Shown here piece after piece: positions 1-9,288 of a stretch of DNA of 64,000 nucleotides. Each line of letters begins with the position of its first letter. Positions within the stretch are counted from its first letter, which is position 1. Origin of the DNA: JANPPS01 sp964242575 (GTDB taxonomy: Bacteria; Pseudomonadota; Alphaproteobacteria; Acetobacterales; Acetobacteraceae); assembly GCA_964242575.1 (NCBI GenBank), contig CAXTCN010000008.1:34898-98897 (forward strand). The letters are read 5' to 3'. A program made the position numbers and the translations under genes. The notes under the pieces are model-generated. The model worked only from the letters and a program-made list of their open reading frames with translations, did not search any database and was not told where the DNA came from.

Positions 1-3
1 TAC

Positions 4-1737
4 TTGACTGGCGCCGCCGAGCCGGACGACTTGCTTCCGGTCAGCCCGGCAACCGTCGCAGCCCTGGACAAGCTAGGCGAGGCCATTATCCAGCGTCCGC
101 CACCCGCCGATGTGGACAAACAGGATGACAACCCAGATTCCACCATCCCGCCGATCTTCACCTACTGGAGCCAGTTCGTTGACCATGAGCTGACCGCCCG
201 CACCGACCGCAACGAGGAGGTGAGCGACATCACCGTGGACGGCGCTGACTTGAAGCCGGTTGACCGGGCCACCGTCGAGCGTGATTTGCTGAACCGGCGC
301 ACCCCCGCGCTTGAGCTCGACTGCATCTACGGCGACGGCGTTCCGGGCGGCCACTGCCGCCAGAATGGCTACGCGAACGGCCGCAACATCCAACTGGCGC
401 GCCGGATGCGCGATGGCGCCAAAATGCGGATCGGCACCGCCGAGGTGGTGAACCAGGGGCCAACCATACCGGGCAGCAACCAGCCCAACCCGTCCGACGG
501 CCAGCCGAACGGGCCGGTTCCGCCGCCGGCCACCGACCTGCACCGCGACCTGCCGCGGATCGGCGCGCTGCTGGCGCTGGGCGTCGTCTCGGAGAACGAT
601 TTCCCCAAAAGCCTGCGGGACAGCCCCACGTTCCGGCAACGCGCGTTCATCGGCGACCCGCGCAACGATGAGAACCTGATCGTCGCGCAGTTTCATGTGG
701 CCCTGCTGCGCTTCCATAACGCCGTCGTGGATTGGTTGCAGTTCAAGGACGCCCATGAGGACCGGCGGGACGCCGACCGGCTGTTCGAGGACGCGCGCAA
801 GATCGTGCGCTGGACCTTCCAGTGGCTGACGGTGAACGAGTTCCTGAAGACGCTGCTGCGGCCGGACGTGGTCGACCGGGTCATCAACGAGGGCGCGCCG
901 CTATACCGCGGCGAGTTGAAGGAGGCGCACGCGCCTTACATGCCGGTTGAGTTCTCGGTGGCGTGCTACCGGTTCGGACACTCGATGGTGCGCAACGTCT
1001 ATGATTACAACCGCAACTTCGGCCGGAAGCCGGCGGGCGGCCCAGGGTTCGTGCTGCCCAGCTCCACGCTCGACCTGCTGTTCCGCTTCACCGGCAAGTC
1101 CCGTGCGCCGTTCTTCGGGGCGACGCAGACGCTGCCGCACAACTGGATCATCGAGTGGGACCGGTTCGACGGCGCATCCCCGCATGACGCCAGCGACGGA
1201 CTGCCGGCGCGGGCGGCGCGCAAGATCGACACGCACCTGGCGCCAAGGCTCGGGGCGCTGTCGAACGAGGGCGAGGACGCGGACCCGACCGACCGGGTGA
1301 GCACGCTGTTGAAGCACCTGGCCCGGCGCAACCTGCGGCGCGGCTATCAGCTCTCGCTGCCGACCGGCCAGGCCATGGCACGCGCCGTCGGCGTCGGGCC
1401 GCTGAGCCGCGAGGAGCTGGGCCGGGGCAACAGCGCCGAGATGACGCAGGCCATGGAGGAGGGCGGTTTCTTCGAGCGGACGCCGCTGTGGTTCTATATC
1501 CTGAAGGAGGCCGAGGTGCGCGAGGACGGCGAGCGCCTGGGCGAACTCGGCAGCCGGGTCGTGGCCGAAACCATCATCGGCGTGATGCTGACCGACACGG
1601 AGTCTTACCTTGTGCAAAACCCGCACTGGAACCCGTCCCAGCCAACGCCGCGGTGCGGCGGGCCGGTGAAGCTGCCAGACGGGCAGACGATCCAGAAAAT
1701 CAGTGACCTGCTCAAGTTCGCGGGCGTCGCGGCCTGA
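4..1737 (+). CDS. Animal-type haem peroxidase (5' end uncertain)
   Basis: Haem-dependent peroxidase of the animal/cyclooxygenase superfamily (An_peroxidase), which oxidises organic or halide substrates with H2O2. Counting from the TTG at base 4, the motif QFVDHE holds the likely distal His (H61). LRFHN carries the likely catalytic Arg (R236). YRFGHSM carries the likely proximal haem His (H326). The length of at least 577 residues suits bacterial members. No signal peptide is visible, but the frame is open to the window edge, so the true start may lie upstream. The gene ends 97 bp from the convergent 160-aa gene of a PqqD/radical SAM trio, with a strong hairpin between them. The family call is firm. 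Substrate and any link to the trio are unknown. Confidence 0.85.
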   Translation: MTGAAEPDDLLPVSPATVAALDKLGEAIIQRPPPADVDKQDDNPDSTIPPIFTYWSQFVDHELTARTDRNEEVSDITVDGADLKPVDRATVERDLLNRRTPALELDCIYGDGVPGGHCRQNGYANGRNIQLARRMRDGAKMRIGTAEVVNQGPTIPGSNQPNPSDGQPNGPVPPPATDLHRDLPRIGALLALGVVSENDFPKSLRDSPTFRQRAFIGDPRNDENLIVAQFHVALLRFHNAVVDWLQFKDAHEDRRDADRLFEDARKIVRWTFQWLTVNEFLKTLLRPDVVDRVINEGAPLYRGELKEAHAPYMPVEFSVACYRFGHSMVRNVYDYNRNFGRKPAGGPGFVLPSSTLDLLFRFTGKSRAPFFGATQTLPHNWIIEWDRFDGASPHDASDGLPARAARKIDTHLAPRLGALSNEGEDADPTDRVSTLLKHLARRNLRRGYQLSLPTGQAMARAVGVGPLSREELGRGNSAEMTQAMEEGGFFERTPLWFYILKEAEVREDGERLGELGSRVVAETIIGVMLTDTESYLVQNPHWNPSQPTPRCGGPVKLPDGQTIQKISDLLKFAGVAA

Positions 1738-1772
1738 GCTGTCCGCCTCGTGCGTGGCGTACTGCGTTGACA

Positions 1773-1803
1773 ATGCCCGTCACCGGCGTCCGGTGGCGGG
1801 CAT
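1773..1803. terminator. Strong hairpin between convergent genes
   Basis: Two 14-base arms (1773-1786 and 1790-1803) pair around a 3-base CGT loop. Only one position is not Watson-Crick (a G.U pair). It lies between the stops of the peroxidase gene and the convergent 160-aa gene, so it could terminate transcripts from both sides. No clear T-tract follows on the plus strand. Confidence 0.6.
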
Positions 1804-1809
1804 CTCCTG

Positions 1810-1831
1810 TAAGAGTCAACTAAGAGTCAAC
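1810..1831. repeat. 11-bp perfect tandem repeat, two copies
   Basis: The unit TAAGAGTCAAC occurs at 1810-1820 and again at 1821-1831, just downstream of the stop codon of the minus-strand gene that ends at 1834. The 11-bp spacing is about one helical turn. Function is unknown; it could be a protein-binding site or a duplication scar. Confidence 0.8.
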
Positions 1832-1833
1832 GC

Positions 1834-2316
1834 TCAATCACGGCTCAGCACGGCGAGCGAGTACACGGCCTGGGCAAGGGTCGGCTTGTCGATCATGTTG
1901 GCGAACCCGTCGTAGTCCGCTTGCAGGCCCGCCTCGTCGAAAATGCCGATCCTGTCCATCGCCGCCAGGGACGTAAGGCCCCACTGGGTGATGAAGTGCG
2001 GCGTGCGGTCGAGTTCGGAGAGAAGCTTCCGGTAGGTGCCGAGGTAGGTGATGCCCGGACGCTGCGCCGTGGCGAGCCGTGGCTCGGCGCTGGCCAACAG
2101 CCTGAGCATTTCGGCCGTGTCCGTGGCCTGGTAGTGCCAGGACACGACGACGGCGAACACGCCGGGCCGTGCGGCCAATGCCTGTTCCACCCGGTCCTGG
2201 GGAACGGATACATACTGACTCATCGTCCGCACCTCTGGAACGACAATGAGCCGTTCCGGGGGTGGGAGCGTGTTCTTGCCCCCCAGCACAGCCGCCAACT
2301 CGGGAGTGAGGGCCAT
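1834..2316 (-). CDS. Unknown 160-aa protein of the PqqD/radical SAM cluster
   Basis: I do not recognise this family. The ATG at 2316 is preferred because GGAGGTG lies 8 bases upstream. A shorter form could start at the ATG at 2223. The predicted protein is soluble, has no signal peptide and no cysteine. Its mix of short hydrophobic strands and helices is compatible with a small alpha/beta fold. It contains a VLGG step near residue 13 followed by a proline-rich stretch. It is the last gene of a three-gene unit, 18 bp after the PqqD-like gene, so it could be the substrate of the modification machinery, a partner or an accessory enzyme. No shorter precursor ORF is visible in the cluster. The precursor role is inference only. 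Confidence 0.6.
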   Translation of the reverse strand: MALTPELAAVLGGKNTLPPPERLIVVPEVRTMSQYVSVPQDRVEQALAARPGVFAVVVSWHYQATDTAEMLRLLASAEPRLATAQRPGITYLGTYRKLLSELDRTPHFITQWGLTSLAAMDRIGIFDEAGLQADYDGFANMIDKPTLAQAVYSLAVLSRD

Positions 2317-2334
2317 CAAACCACCTCCAAAGGT

Positions 2335-2625
2335 TTAAGCATTGACATCGTAGCGTACCAGCAGGCCCGCCTCGAGCAGGTCGCGCAACCCAGCCTGCAC
2401 GTCGCGTGCGGCGGAAGGCCGGCGGTCCCCGACGCAAGCCTCGTAGTTCGCAACAATGTCGGAGTAACCCAAGTTCTGGGCAAGCTCAAGAATGAGCCAG
2501 CACGTCAAGTTCAACTCGTGCAGGCGGGCGCGCTCGGCGTCCAGCACGAGGCAACTGTCCCACTCAGGGACCGGCCGCACCCGCAGCTGCTCAGCGGCCC
2601 GGAAGCGCTCGGAGGTCGATGCCAT
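2335..2625 (-). CDS. PqqD-like peptide-binding (RRE) protein
   Basis: A 96-residue protein whose C-terminal two-thirds has the PqqD/RRE pattern: a hydrophobic strand (CLVLD), a helix containing LNLTCWLILEL, then a winged-helix-like end with AGLRDLLEAGLL. PqqD-family proteins bind leader peptides of ribosomally made peptides and present them to a radical SAM enzyme. The ATG at 2625 overlaps the 3' end of the radical SAM gene by 35 bp, which indicates translational coupling and fits the usual PqqD-PqqE partnership. It is not the pyrroloquinoline quinone gene itself, because no pqqA/B/C/E set is present. The family call rests on pattern and context. Confidence 0.7.
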   Translation of the reverse strand: MASTSERFRAAEQLRVRPVPEWDSCLVLDAERARLHELNLTCWLILELAQNLGYSDIVANYEACVGDRRPSAARDVQAGLRDLLEAGLLVRYDVNA

Positions 2626-3601
2626 GGTTCTGCTCCGAGCAAAACGGGTCGGGCGCGTCCCAATCCGCATGGAACGCGTAGGCGGTCGAACGGCAGCCGC
2701 CCGCCATTCTTTCCGACGAGCTGCAACCGCCGCAGTAATCCCGGCCGTGCGAGCCGGCGCGCAGCTTGCGGTATAGCGGCTGCTGCCACGTCGCCATGAA
2801 GCCGTGCGCGCGCACGTCGCCGTGATCGACATACTCGCGCAGGTAGGGACAGCCGATGGAGCGGCCCGTCGCGGTGACGGCGGCGCTCTCCCAGCAGCAG
2901 TTCGGGTTGCGCGGATGCCAGGATTGCATGAGCGCCAGCCCCGGCGGCAGGCGGAGCGCCGCCAGCGCCTGCGTCATCTCGGACAACGAGCACGCCAGTT
3001 CGGGCCAGCGCGCCCGCGCCCGGCCCAGCGGGTACAGCCGCAGCACGGAGGCGCGCTCGCAACCAAGCCTATGCGCCAGGTCAACGAACGCCTGCAGGTC
3101 GTTGATCGTGGCCCGGCTCAGGATCAGCATCGGCACCACCGTAAGCCCGGCCGCCCGGAGGGTCATGACGCCGCGGCACGTCTCCTCGAAGCTGCCGGGC
3201 CGGCCGGACCCATGGTCGTGCACCGCGGGCGTGCCGCCAAAGAAGTCGACGCAAACCGTCGCGACCCGGGCGTCCCGCAACGCGCTGGCGAACCCCAGGG
3301 AAACACCCAACGCGTGCGTGCGCAGCCACGTCAGGAACCGGCCGCGGCAGAACGCCAGCAGCTCCAGCAGGTCGGGGCGCAGCAGCGGCTCGCCGCCTTC
3401 GAGCAGCAGCCCGATCGCGCCGGAATCGTGCAGGTCCTGCATCACGGCCAGCCACTCCGCCGTGGACAGCTCATGGGCGCCCGGCTCGGCGGTGCAGCCG
3501 CTGTAGCAGTGGATGCAGGCGAGCGGGCAGGCGTTGGTCAGCGACAGCGTCGCCTTGATTGGCCGGTCGAGCGTGGGGCGCACTGAAAGCTGGCCTCCCA
3601 T
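2591..3601 (-). CDS. Radical SAM/SPASM maturase
   Basis: A 336-aa radical S-adenosylmethionine enzyme. The Cx3Cx2C cluster motif CPLACIHC (C25, C29, C32) binds the SAM [4Fe-4S] cluster, and LEGGEPLLRPD is the SAM-contacting GGEP motif. From about residue 235 a cysteine-rich SPASM region (NCCWESAAV, GCPYL, YCGGCSSSERMAGGC, FCSE) would hold auxiliary clusters. SPASM enzymes usually modify peptides (PQQ, mycofactocin, sactipeptides, cyclophanes). It is first in a minus-strand unit with the PqqD-like and 160-aa genes and is divergent from the cyclase-ATPase gene at 3666. The enzyme class is firm; the substrate is unknown. Confidence 0.88.
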   Translation of the reverse strand: MGGQLSVRPTLDRPIKATLSLTNACPLACIHCYSGCTAEPGAHELSTAEWLAVMQDLHDSGAIGLLLEGGEPLLRPDLLELLAFCRGRFLTWLRTHALGVSLGFASALRDARVATVCVDFFGGTPAVHDHGSGRPGSFEETCRGVMTLRAAGLTVVPMLILSRATINDLQAFVDLAHRLGCERASVLRLYPLGRARARWPELACSLSEMTQALAALRLPPGLALMQSWHPRNPNCCWESAAVTATGRSIGCPYLREYVDHGDVRAHGFMATWQQPLYRKLRAGSHGRDYCGGCSSSERMAGGCRSTAYAFHADWDAPDPFCSEQNHGIDLRALPGR

Positions 3602-3665
3602 ATGGCGGGACCGAGCGTTGCAGGGTACAAGCCGTTCTGTAAAGCAACCAGTGCGGCGGCGGATA

Positions 3666-6600
3666 ATGCGGTGTCAGGCTTGCAGTGCCGACAATCCTGC
3701 GGCCAACCGGTTCTGCCACCGCTGCGGCGCCGCGCTCGCGCGCCAGTGCAGCGCCTGCAACGCGATCAGCCCAGCCGACGCGCGTTTCTGCGGCCAATGC
3801 GGCGCGGTGCTCGTCGGCCCAGCGACCGCTCCCATTGAGGCGAAACAGGGCACAGCGCTGCTGGAGCGCCGGCAGGTCACGATCATGTTCATCGACCTGA
3901 TCGGCTCGACAAGGCTGTCGCATTCGCTCGACCCGGAGGACTACGGCGACCTCATCCGCGAGTACCGGGACGCCGCCGGGCACGTCGAACGCTATGCCGG
4001 ATACATCGCAAGCCGGTTGGGGGACGGGCTGCTGGTGTACTTCGGCTACCCCGTGGCGCGCGAGAACGCGGCCGTCCGCGCCGTGCACGCCGCCCTGGCG
4101 CTGACCGGCGCCCTACGCGTGCGCCAAGCCGAGTTGGCCGCCCGCTACGGCGAACCGTTGCATGTCCGGATTGGCATCGACACCGGCGTGGTGCTGGCCG
4201 GCGCCTTCGCCAGCAACAGGGTCGCCGAGCCGATGGCGGTGCTGGGCGATGCGCCGAATATTGCGGCGCGCCTGCAGGAGGTGGCCAAGCCGGGCGGCGT
4301 CGTTGTCGGACCGACCACCGCCCGCCTGGTTGCGCCGGTCGTCCAGCTCCGGTCCCGCGGCGCCGTCCGGCTGAAGGGCCTGCCCGAACCCATCGAGGTC
4401 CACGACGTGGTCGAACCGGGCGGCGTGCCGTCCGAGGCGCTCGATCCGGTGCTGACGCGGTTCTTCAATCGCACCGCCGAGATCGCGACGCTGTGGGCGT
4501 GCTGGGAACGGGCCGCCACCGGATCTGGCCAGGTCGCCCTGGTGAGCGGCGACCCTGGCATTGGCAAGTCCCGGCTGGTGCGCGCCCTGCGTGACCGGTT
4601 GGACACCCCCCATGCGCCGATGGCTGGACTGCGCGGGTTCGCCGCTGGATGGGGACAGCGCCTACGCGCCGATTGGCCGGCTAGTGCACAACGAACTCTG
4701 GGAAGGCTCGGCCTCGTCCAACGCCAGCGAGAGCGTCCTGGCGCCGTTGCAGCGCCTGACCGGCTGGTCCGAGGAAACCGCGGCGGTGGCTGCCGAGTCG
4801 CTCAACCTGTTCCCTGTCCCGGCGGAGGCCGCCGCCCTTATCAGCGGCTGGACGGCCGCCCGCAAGCGCCGGCTGTTGCAGCAGGAACTCAGCTCTTGGC
4901 TGCTGACGGACGCCCGGGGCTTGCCGACGGTGCTGTTCATCGATGACCACCAATGGCTCGACGCCTCCACGCGCGAGTTGGTCGATGCGCTGGTCGGCCT
5001 GGCCGCGTCGTGCCGCGCCCTGGTGGTGGTGGCCACGCGGCCGGGTCATCCGCCAGCCTGGGCGCACCTGCCGCACGTCACCCTCATCAGCGTCGCCGCG
5101 CTTAGCCCAGCCGAGGTGAGCGGCATGATCCACGAGCTGAGCGACGGCGCGCCGCTCACCTCGGACATGGTGGCCGGCTTGGCTGAGCGCGCCGACGGGG
5201 TTCCGCTGTTCGTCGAGGAGCTGACCCGTGCCGCGCTTAGCCGCACGATTGACGCGGCGGCCGATCAGCGTGTGCCAGCGACATTGCGCGACGCGCTCAT
5301 GGAGCAGCTCGACCAACTGTCGCCGGGCCAGGACATGCTGCAGATCGGCGCGGTGATCGGGCGCGCGTTCTCGGCGCCACTGGTGAGCCGGCTGACCGGG
5401 ATGCCGCAGGAGACGGTCGCGGATACCCTGGACCAGCTTGTTACCTCGAACACGCTGTTGCGGCGTCGTTCGGGCCAGGACGTGGAGTATGTCTTTCGGC
5501 ACCAGTTGATACGCGATACCGCCTACGAAACCTTGCTGCTGCGGCGGCGCCAACATCTGCATTGTGCGCTGGCGGACTTGTTGCGCGATGACGCCGGGCT
5601 AGCCGCCGGGCGGCCGGACATCGTCGCCTACCACCTGGCAGAAGGCCGGCAGCTTGCGTCCGCGGTGGACTTCTACCTGCAAGCGGCCGCCCTCGCGCAC
5701 CGGCGCGGCGCCCTGGTGGAGGCCCTGGCGCACTGCCAAGCCGCCAATAAGCTGCTGCCGCAACTCGCTGAAGCGGCGGAACGGCACACCAAGCAGCTTC
5801 TGGTCGAGGTCCAGCGCGGGTCCGTGTTGATCGCGCTCAAGGGCTATGCGGCGCCTGACGTGGAGCGGTGCTATGCGCGCGCTGCAACGCTCAGCTATGA
5901 GGTGGCGAACTGGCAGGCCCGTTTCGCCGCGCTCTGGGGCGAGAGCGCGTTCTATGGCGTGCGCGGCCCGTTCGAGCATGCCCGGCGCATCGGCTCGGCA
6001 ATGCTGGCCCTCGCCCAAGGCGGCGGCGACACGTTGCTCAGCGCCGAGGCGGAGCGGCGCGTCGGGCTGATCTGCTTCATGCAGGGCGACATGGCTGCGT
6101 CGGCGCGGCACTACCAGGCGGCGCAGGCCTACTTCGCGCTGATGCAACACCCAGCGTCAACGCTTTACGGCACCTGTCCTTACCTGCTGACCCGCGCCAA
6201 CCATGCGTGGCTGCGCTGGTTCGAAGGCCAGCCCGCCGCGGCGATGCAGGAGATCACGGCGGTGGTGGCCGAGGCGCAAGCATCGGGCGACCAGTACACC
6301 CTGGCGTTCGCGCTGGGGTTGGAAGCGTCGATTTGCCAGCTCCGCCACGACGTTTCCGGAACCCGGCGAGCCGCCGAGATGTGCATCGAGATCAGCCAGC
6401 ACCAGCTTTATACCTACTGGGAGGCTTGGGGTGAAATCTTCGCCGGCTGGGCGATGGCGGCCGATGGCGACGAGGGCGGATACGGCCAGCTCTGCGCCGG
6501 CATCGACAGCTACCGCCAAACCGGCGCCATGCAGCTTGAACTCTATGCACAGGTCCTGCGGGCTGACGCGCTGTGCGGACGGAACGAGTGGCAACGCGCC

Positions 6601-6933
6601 GCCGAGGCCATCAATGAGGCCCTGCAGGACTCTGGCGCCGCGGCGCAGTACGCCGTGCCCCTCGCCTACATCGTGCGCGGCCGGGCTGCGGCAGCGCTCA
6701 ACGAGGCTGCAACGAGTGCGTCGGCGTTCGCGCAGGCGGCCGAGGTCGCACGGCGCCAGCCTGCGCCCATGCTGGAGCTGTGCGCCCGGCTGGAGCTGTC
6801 CGAGGTCAGCACGGAGTTGCAGAACCAGGAGCGCGAGTTGGTCCGCGCCCTGGCCGGCCGCGTCACGTTGGAGGCAGGCGGGCAGTATGCCGCGCTCAGC
6901 AAACAGCGACTCCTGGCCGCCCTGCGAGGTTGA
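3666..6933 (+). CDS. Class III cyclase - AAA ATPase - TPR protein, split by a frameshift
   Basis: A large signalling protein read in two frames. It starts with a double zinc ribbon (C3/C6, C17/C20, C28/C31, C42/C45). A class III adenylate/guanylate cyclase domain follows, with metal Asp residues in FIDLIGST (D77) and LGDGL (D120) and transition-state N198/R202 in NIAAR. Next is an NTPase with Walker A GDPGIGKS (from residue 295) and Walker B VLFIDDHQ. The helical C-terminal half looks like TPR repeats. The frame breaks at a C6 run (4606-4611); removing one C joins both parts into about 1088 aa. The ATG at 3666 opens the zinc ribbon. Either a natural frameshift or an assembly error is possible. 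It diverges from the radical SAM gene by 64 bp and might respond to the same signal. Confidence 0.8.
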
Positions 6934-6947
6934 GGCGCCCTTGGAGC

Positions 6948-8945
6948 CTATTTCCTGTTCCAACGCCGCCGGTGCCGGCCGGACAACGCTCCGAACGGGC
7001 CAGCCACCGGGGCGTCGGCCGGCGCTGCCGGGGGCGGAAAATCCGGATTGGTCCTGAAACGCAGGTGCCGGCCGGGCAAGGCCGCGAGCATCTGCGAGGC
7101 CGGCGCCGGACGCCCGTACAGGTACCCCTGCGCCTCGTTGCAGCCGCATGCGGCAAGGAACGCCGCCTGTGCCTCGGTCTCCACCCCTTCCGCGACCACT
7201 CTGAGACCGAGCCCGCGCCCAAGCGCCAGCACGGCCTCCACGATGGCAACGTCGCCCCGATGCCCGGTGCTGCCCTGGGCGCCTGGGGTGCACAGGTCGG
7301 ACACGAACTCACGGTCGATCTTGAGGCGGCTCAAGGGATAGCGCTTGAGCGTCGAGAGCGAGGCGAAGCCGGTGCCGAAATCATCGAACGCGATGCCCAC
7401 GCCGGAGGCATGCAGCGCGTGCAGCGGCGCAAGCAGGCCGTCGTCATGGCGCAGCGCGATGGTCTCGGTCAGCTCAAGCTCCAGCGCCGACGGCGGCAGC
7501 ACGCAGCGCGCCAGGGCGTCCCGCACCGTAGCTTCCAGGTTGCCCGCACGGATTTGCTCGGCGAACAGGTTGACGCCAACCCGTAAGTTCAAGCCCTGCG
7601 CGCGCCAGGCCGCGGCTTGGCGGCAGCCCTCGTCGATCACCCAGTTGCCGACCGCCTCCGCCATCGGCCCGGCCTCCAGCGCATCGAGGAACACGCCCGG
7701 CAACAGCAGGCCGTGTTCCGGATGACGCCAGCGCAGCAGTCCCTCCGCCCCGACCAGGATGCTGCGGGCCAGGCAGACCTGCGGCTGGAAGTGCAGCTCG
7801 AACTCGCCATTCAGCGCCGCCCTGCGGACTTCCTCCTCCAAGGCGCGGCGGGCCATGTACTCGTCCCGCATCGCCGTGTCGAACACCCGGAACTGCCGGC
7901 CGCCCTCGGCCTTGGCCTGATACAACGCGAGGTCCGCGCTGGCCAACAGGTTGCCGACTTCGGGCGAGGCCGCGACCGCCACGCCGGCGCTGGCACCCAC
8001 GCGGAACTCCCGCCCCGCGACCAGGAACGGCGACGCCAGGCTTTCCTGGAACGCATGCGCCAGCTCGCAGGCCAGCCCAGTGTCCTCGCAGCCGGGCAGC
8101 AGGGCCGCGAACTCGTCGCCGCCCAACCGGCCCAGCGTTCCGCGGCCGGCGAGGGCGGTCGTCAGGCGCTGGCCAACCTCGACCAGCAACGTATCGCCGG
8201 CAGCATGGCCGACCGTGTCGTTCACGTGCTTGAAGCCGTCGAGGTCAAGCAACACCATCGCCGTCGGCTTCGCTTCCGCCTCGGCCGCCTCGATCAGCTC
8301 CCAAAGCTTGGCGCGGTTGGCGCACCCTGTCAGCGGGTCGTTGTGGGCAAGGTGGCGCATCCGGTGCTCGACCCGGCGCAACTCCATCCGGTCCATCACC
8401 AAGGCGGCCAACCCGGTTAGCAGGCGGGTCTCGCGCTCATCCAGCGCTGGGCGCACGACCCGGTCGGCGACGCACAGCGTGCCGATGCGGTGGCCGTCGA
8501 GGCCGCTGATCAGCGGCGCTCCCGCATAAAAGCGGAAGCCAGCCTCCCCGACCACGAAAGGGTGGGCGGCGAACCGCACGTCGGCGGTCAGGTCCGGCAC
8601 CACCATCACGTCATCGCTCAGGACCGCGTAGGCGCAAAACGCGCCGCGCCGCGGAATGGTGTCCACCTCGATGCCCGAGCGGCCTTTGACGGTCAGGTGA
8701 TCCTGGCCGACTAAGTTAATCAGGCCGATTGGCAAGTTGAACAAGTCGGCCGCCATGGTGGCGAAGTGGTCAAAGTCGGCTTCGGGCGCGGTATCGGCCA
8801 GGCCATAGGCATTGAGCGTGCGGAGACGCTGGTCCTCGTGGCTCAAATCGTGGACCCTTGATTTCGCGTGCCGTGGTGGGACTACCGTGGCCGCTGAGCT
8901 GACACCGCCTCTCGGCGCCAGGATGTCTTTTTGATTGTCGAGCAT
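6948..8945 (-). CDS. GAF-GGDEF-EAL cyclic-di-GMP enzyme
   Basis: A 665-aa cytoplasmic protein with an N-terminal GAF sensor (about residues 35-180), a GGDEF diguanylate cyclase domain with intact GGDEF, and an EAL phosphodiesterase domain. The EAL signature itself reads EGL (GAEGLLRW), but the other catalytic motifs are present: VNLF, ELTET, DDFGTG, LKID, EGVET and QGYLYG. It could make or break c-di-GMP according to the GAF ligand. The ATG at 8945 is chosen over an upstream in-frame start at 9074, because AGGCGGAAA lies just before it and the conserved part begins soon after. The C-terminal tail is proline- and arginine-rich. The low-GC gap upstream probably holds the promoter. Confidence 0.88.
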   Translation of the reverse strand: MLDNQKDILAPRGGVSSAATVVPPRHAKSRVHDLSHEDQRLRTLNAYGLADTAPEADFDHFATMAADLFNLPIGLINLVGQDHLTVKGRSGIEVDTIPRRGAFCAYAVLSDDVMVVPDLTADVRFAAHPFVVGEAGFRFYAGAPLISGLDGHRIGTLCVADRVVRPALDERETRLLTGLAALVMDRMELRRVEHRMRHLAHNDPLTGCANRAKLWELIEAAEAEAKPTAMVLLDLDGFKHVNDTVGHAAGDTLLVEVGQRLTTALAGRGTLGRLGGDEFAALLPGCEDTGLACELAHAFQESLASPFLVAGREFRVGASAGVAVAASPEVGNLLASADLALYQAKAEGGRQFRVFDTAMRDEYMARRALEEEVRRAALNGEFELHFQPQVCLARSILVGAEGLLRWRHPEHGLLLPGVFLDALEAGPMAEAVGNWVIDEGCRQAAAWRAQGLNLRVGVNLFAEQIRAGNLEATVRDALARCVLPPSALELELTETIALRHDDGLLAPLHALHASGVGIAFDDFGTGFASLSTLKRYPLSRLKIDREFVSDLCTPGAQGSTGHRGDVAIVEAVLALGRGLGLRVVAEGVETEAQAAFLAACGCNEAQGYLYGRPAPASQMLAALPGRHLRFRTNPDFPPPAAPADAPVAGPFGALSGRHRRRWNRK

Positions 8946-9288
8946 GGGGTTTCCGCCTGTGCCGCGTCGCCCGTTCCGGGTGTCCTCGGTCGGCTTGCGC
9001 AAACGCTGCGCCAGGCGGTGGGCAACAGCCGCGCCGGTCCCTGCATAGGGGCCGGCCATTCGCGGCACCGACATATCGACTCACGCCGCCCGCTAGGCCG
9101 AACACCACTCATAGCCATGGGGTGCACGCCAAACTGCTTGATTTGATGGACGAAAGCCTGCTCACGTCTATGACCCACGTTCTCCTCAGCGGAAAACTGC
9201 TTAACGCTTATGGGACATTTCTAACATTTGCGCAGCGCTGCCGCATTCTATTTCGACATTATATAAACGTTATAGTGACGTTACGCAC
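8946..9288. other. Low-GC intergenic region upstream of the GGDEF-EAL gene
   Basis: No convincing gene is seen in these 343 bp. The part from about 9180 to 9290 is clearly AT-richer than its surroundings and probably holds the promoter of the minus-strand GGDEF-EAL gene. It contains a short inverted repeat, AACGT-N7-ACGTT, at 9266-9282. It also forms the 3' flank of ureG. Confidence 0.6.
9258..9263 (-). promoter_or_regulatory. Candidate -10 box (TATAAT) for the GGDEF-EAL gene
   Basis: On the minus strand this is a perfect TATAAT in an AT-rich stretch, but no good -35 hexamer sits 16-18 bp upstream. It would give a leader of about 300 nt before the ATG at 8945. Low confidence without transcript data. 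Confidence 0.3.

Noticed and set aside
8882..9178. A 98-codon minus-strand frame upstream of the GGDEF-EAL gene, as a leader peptide
   Set aside because: The ribosome site is only 3 bases from the GTG start, the frame overlaps the next gene, and the composition looks random.
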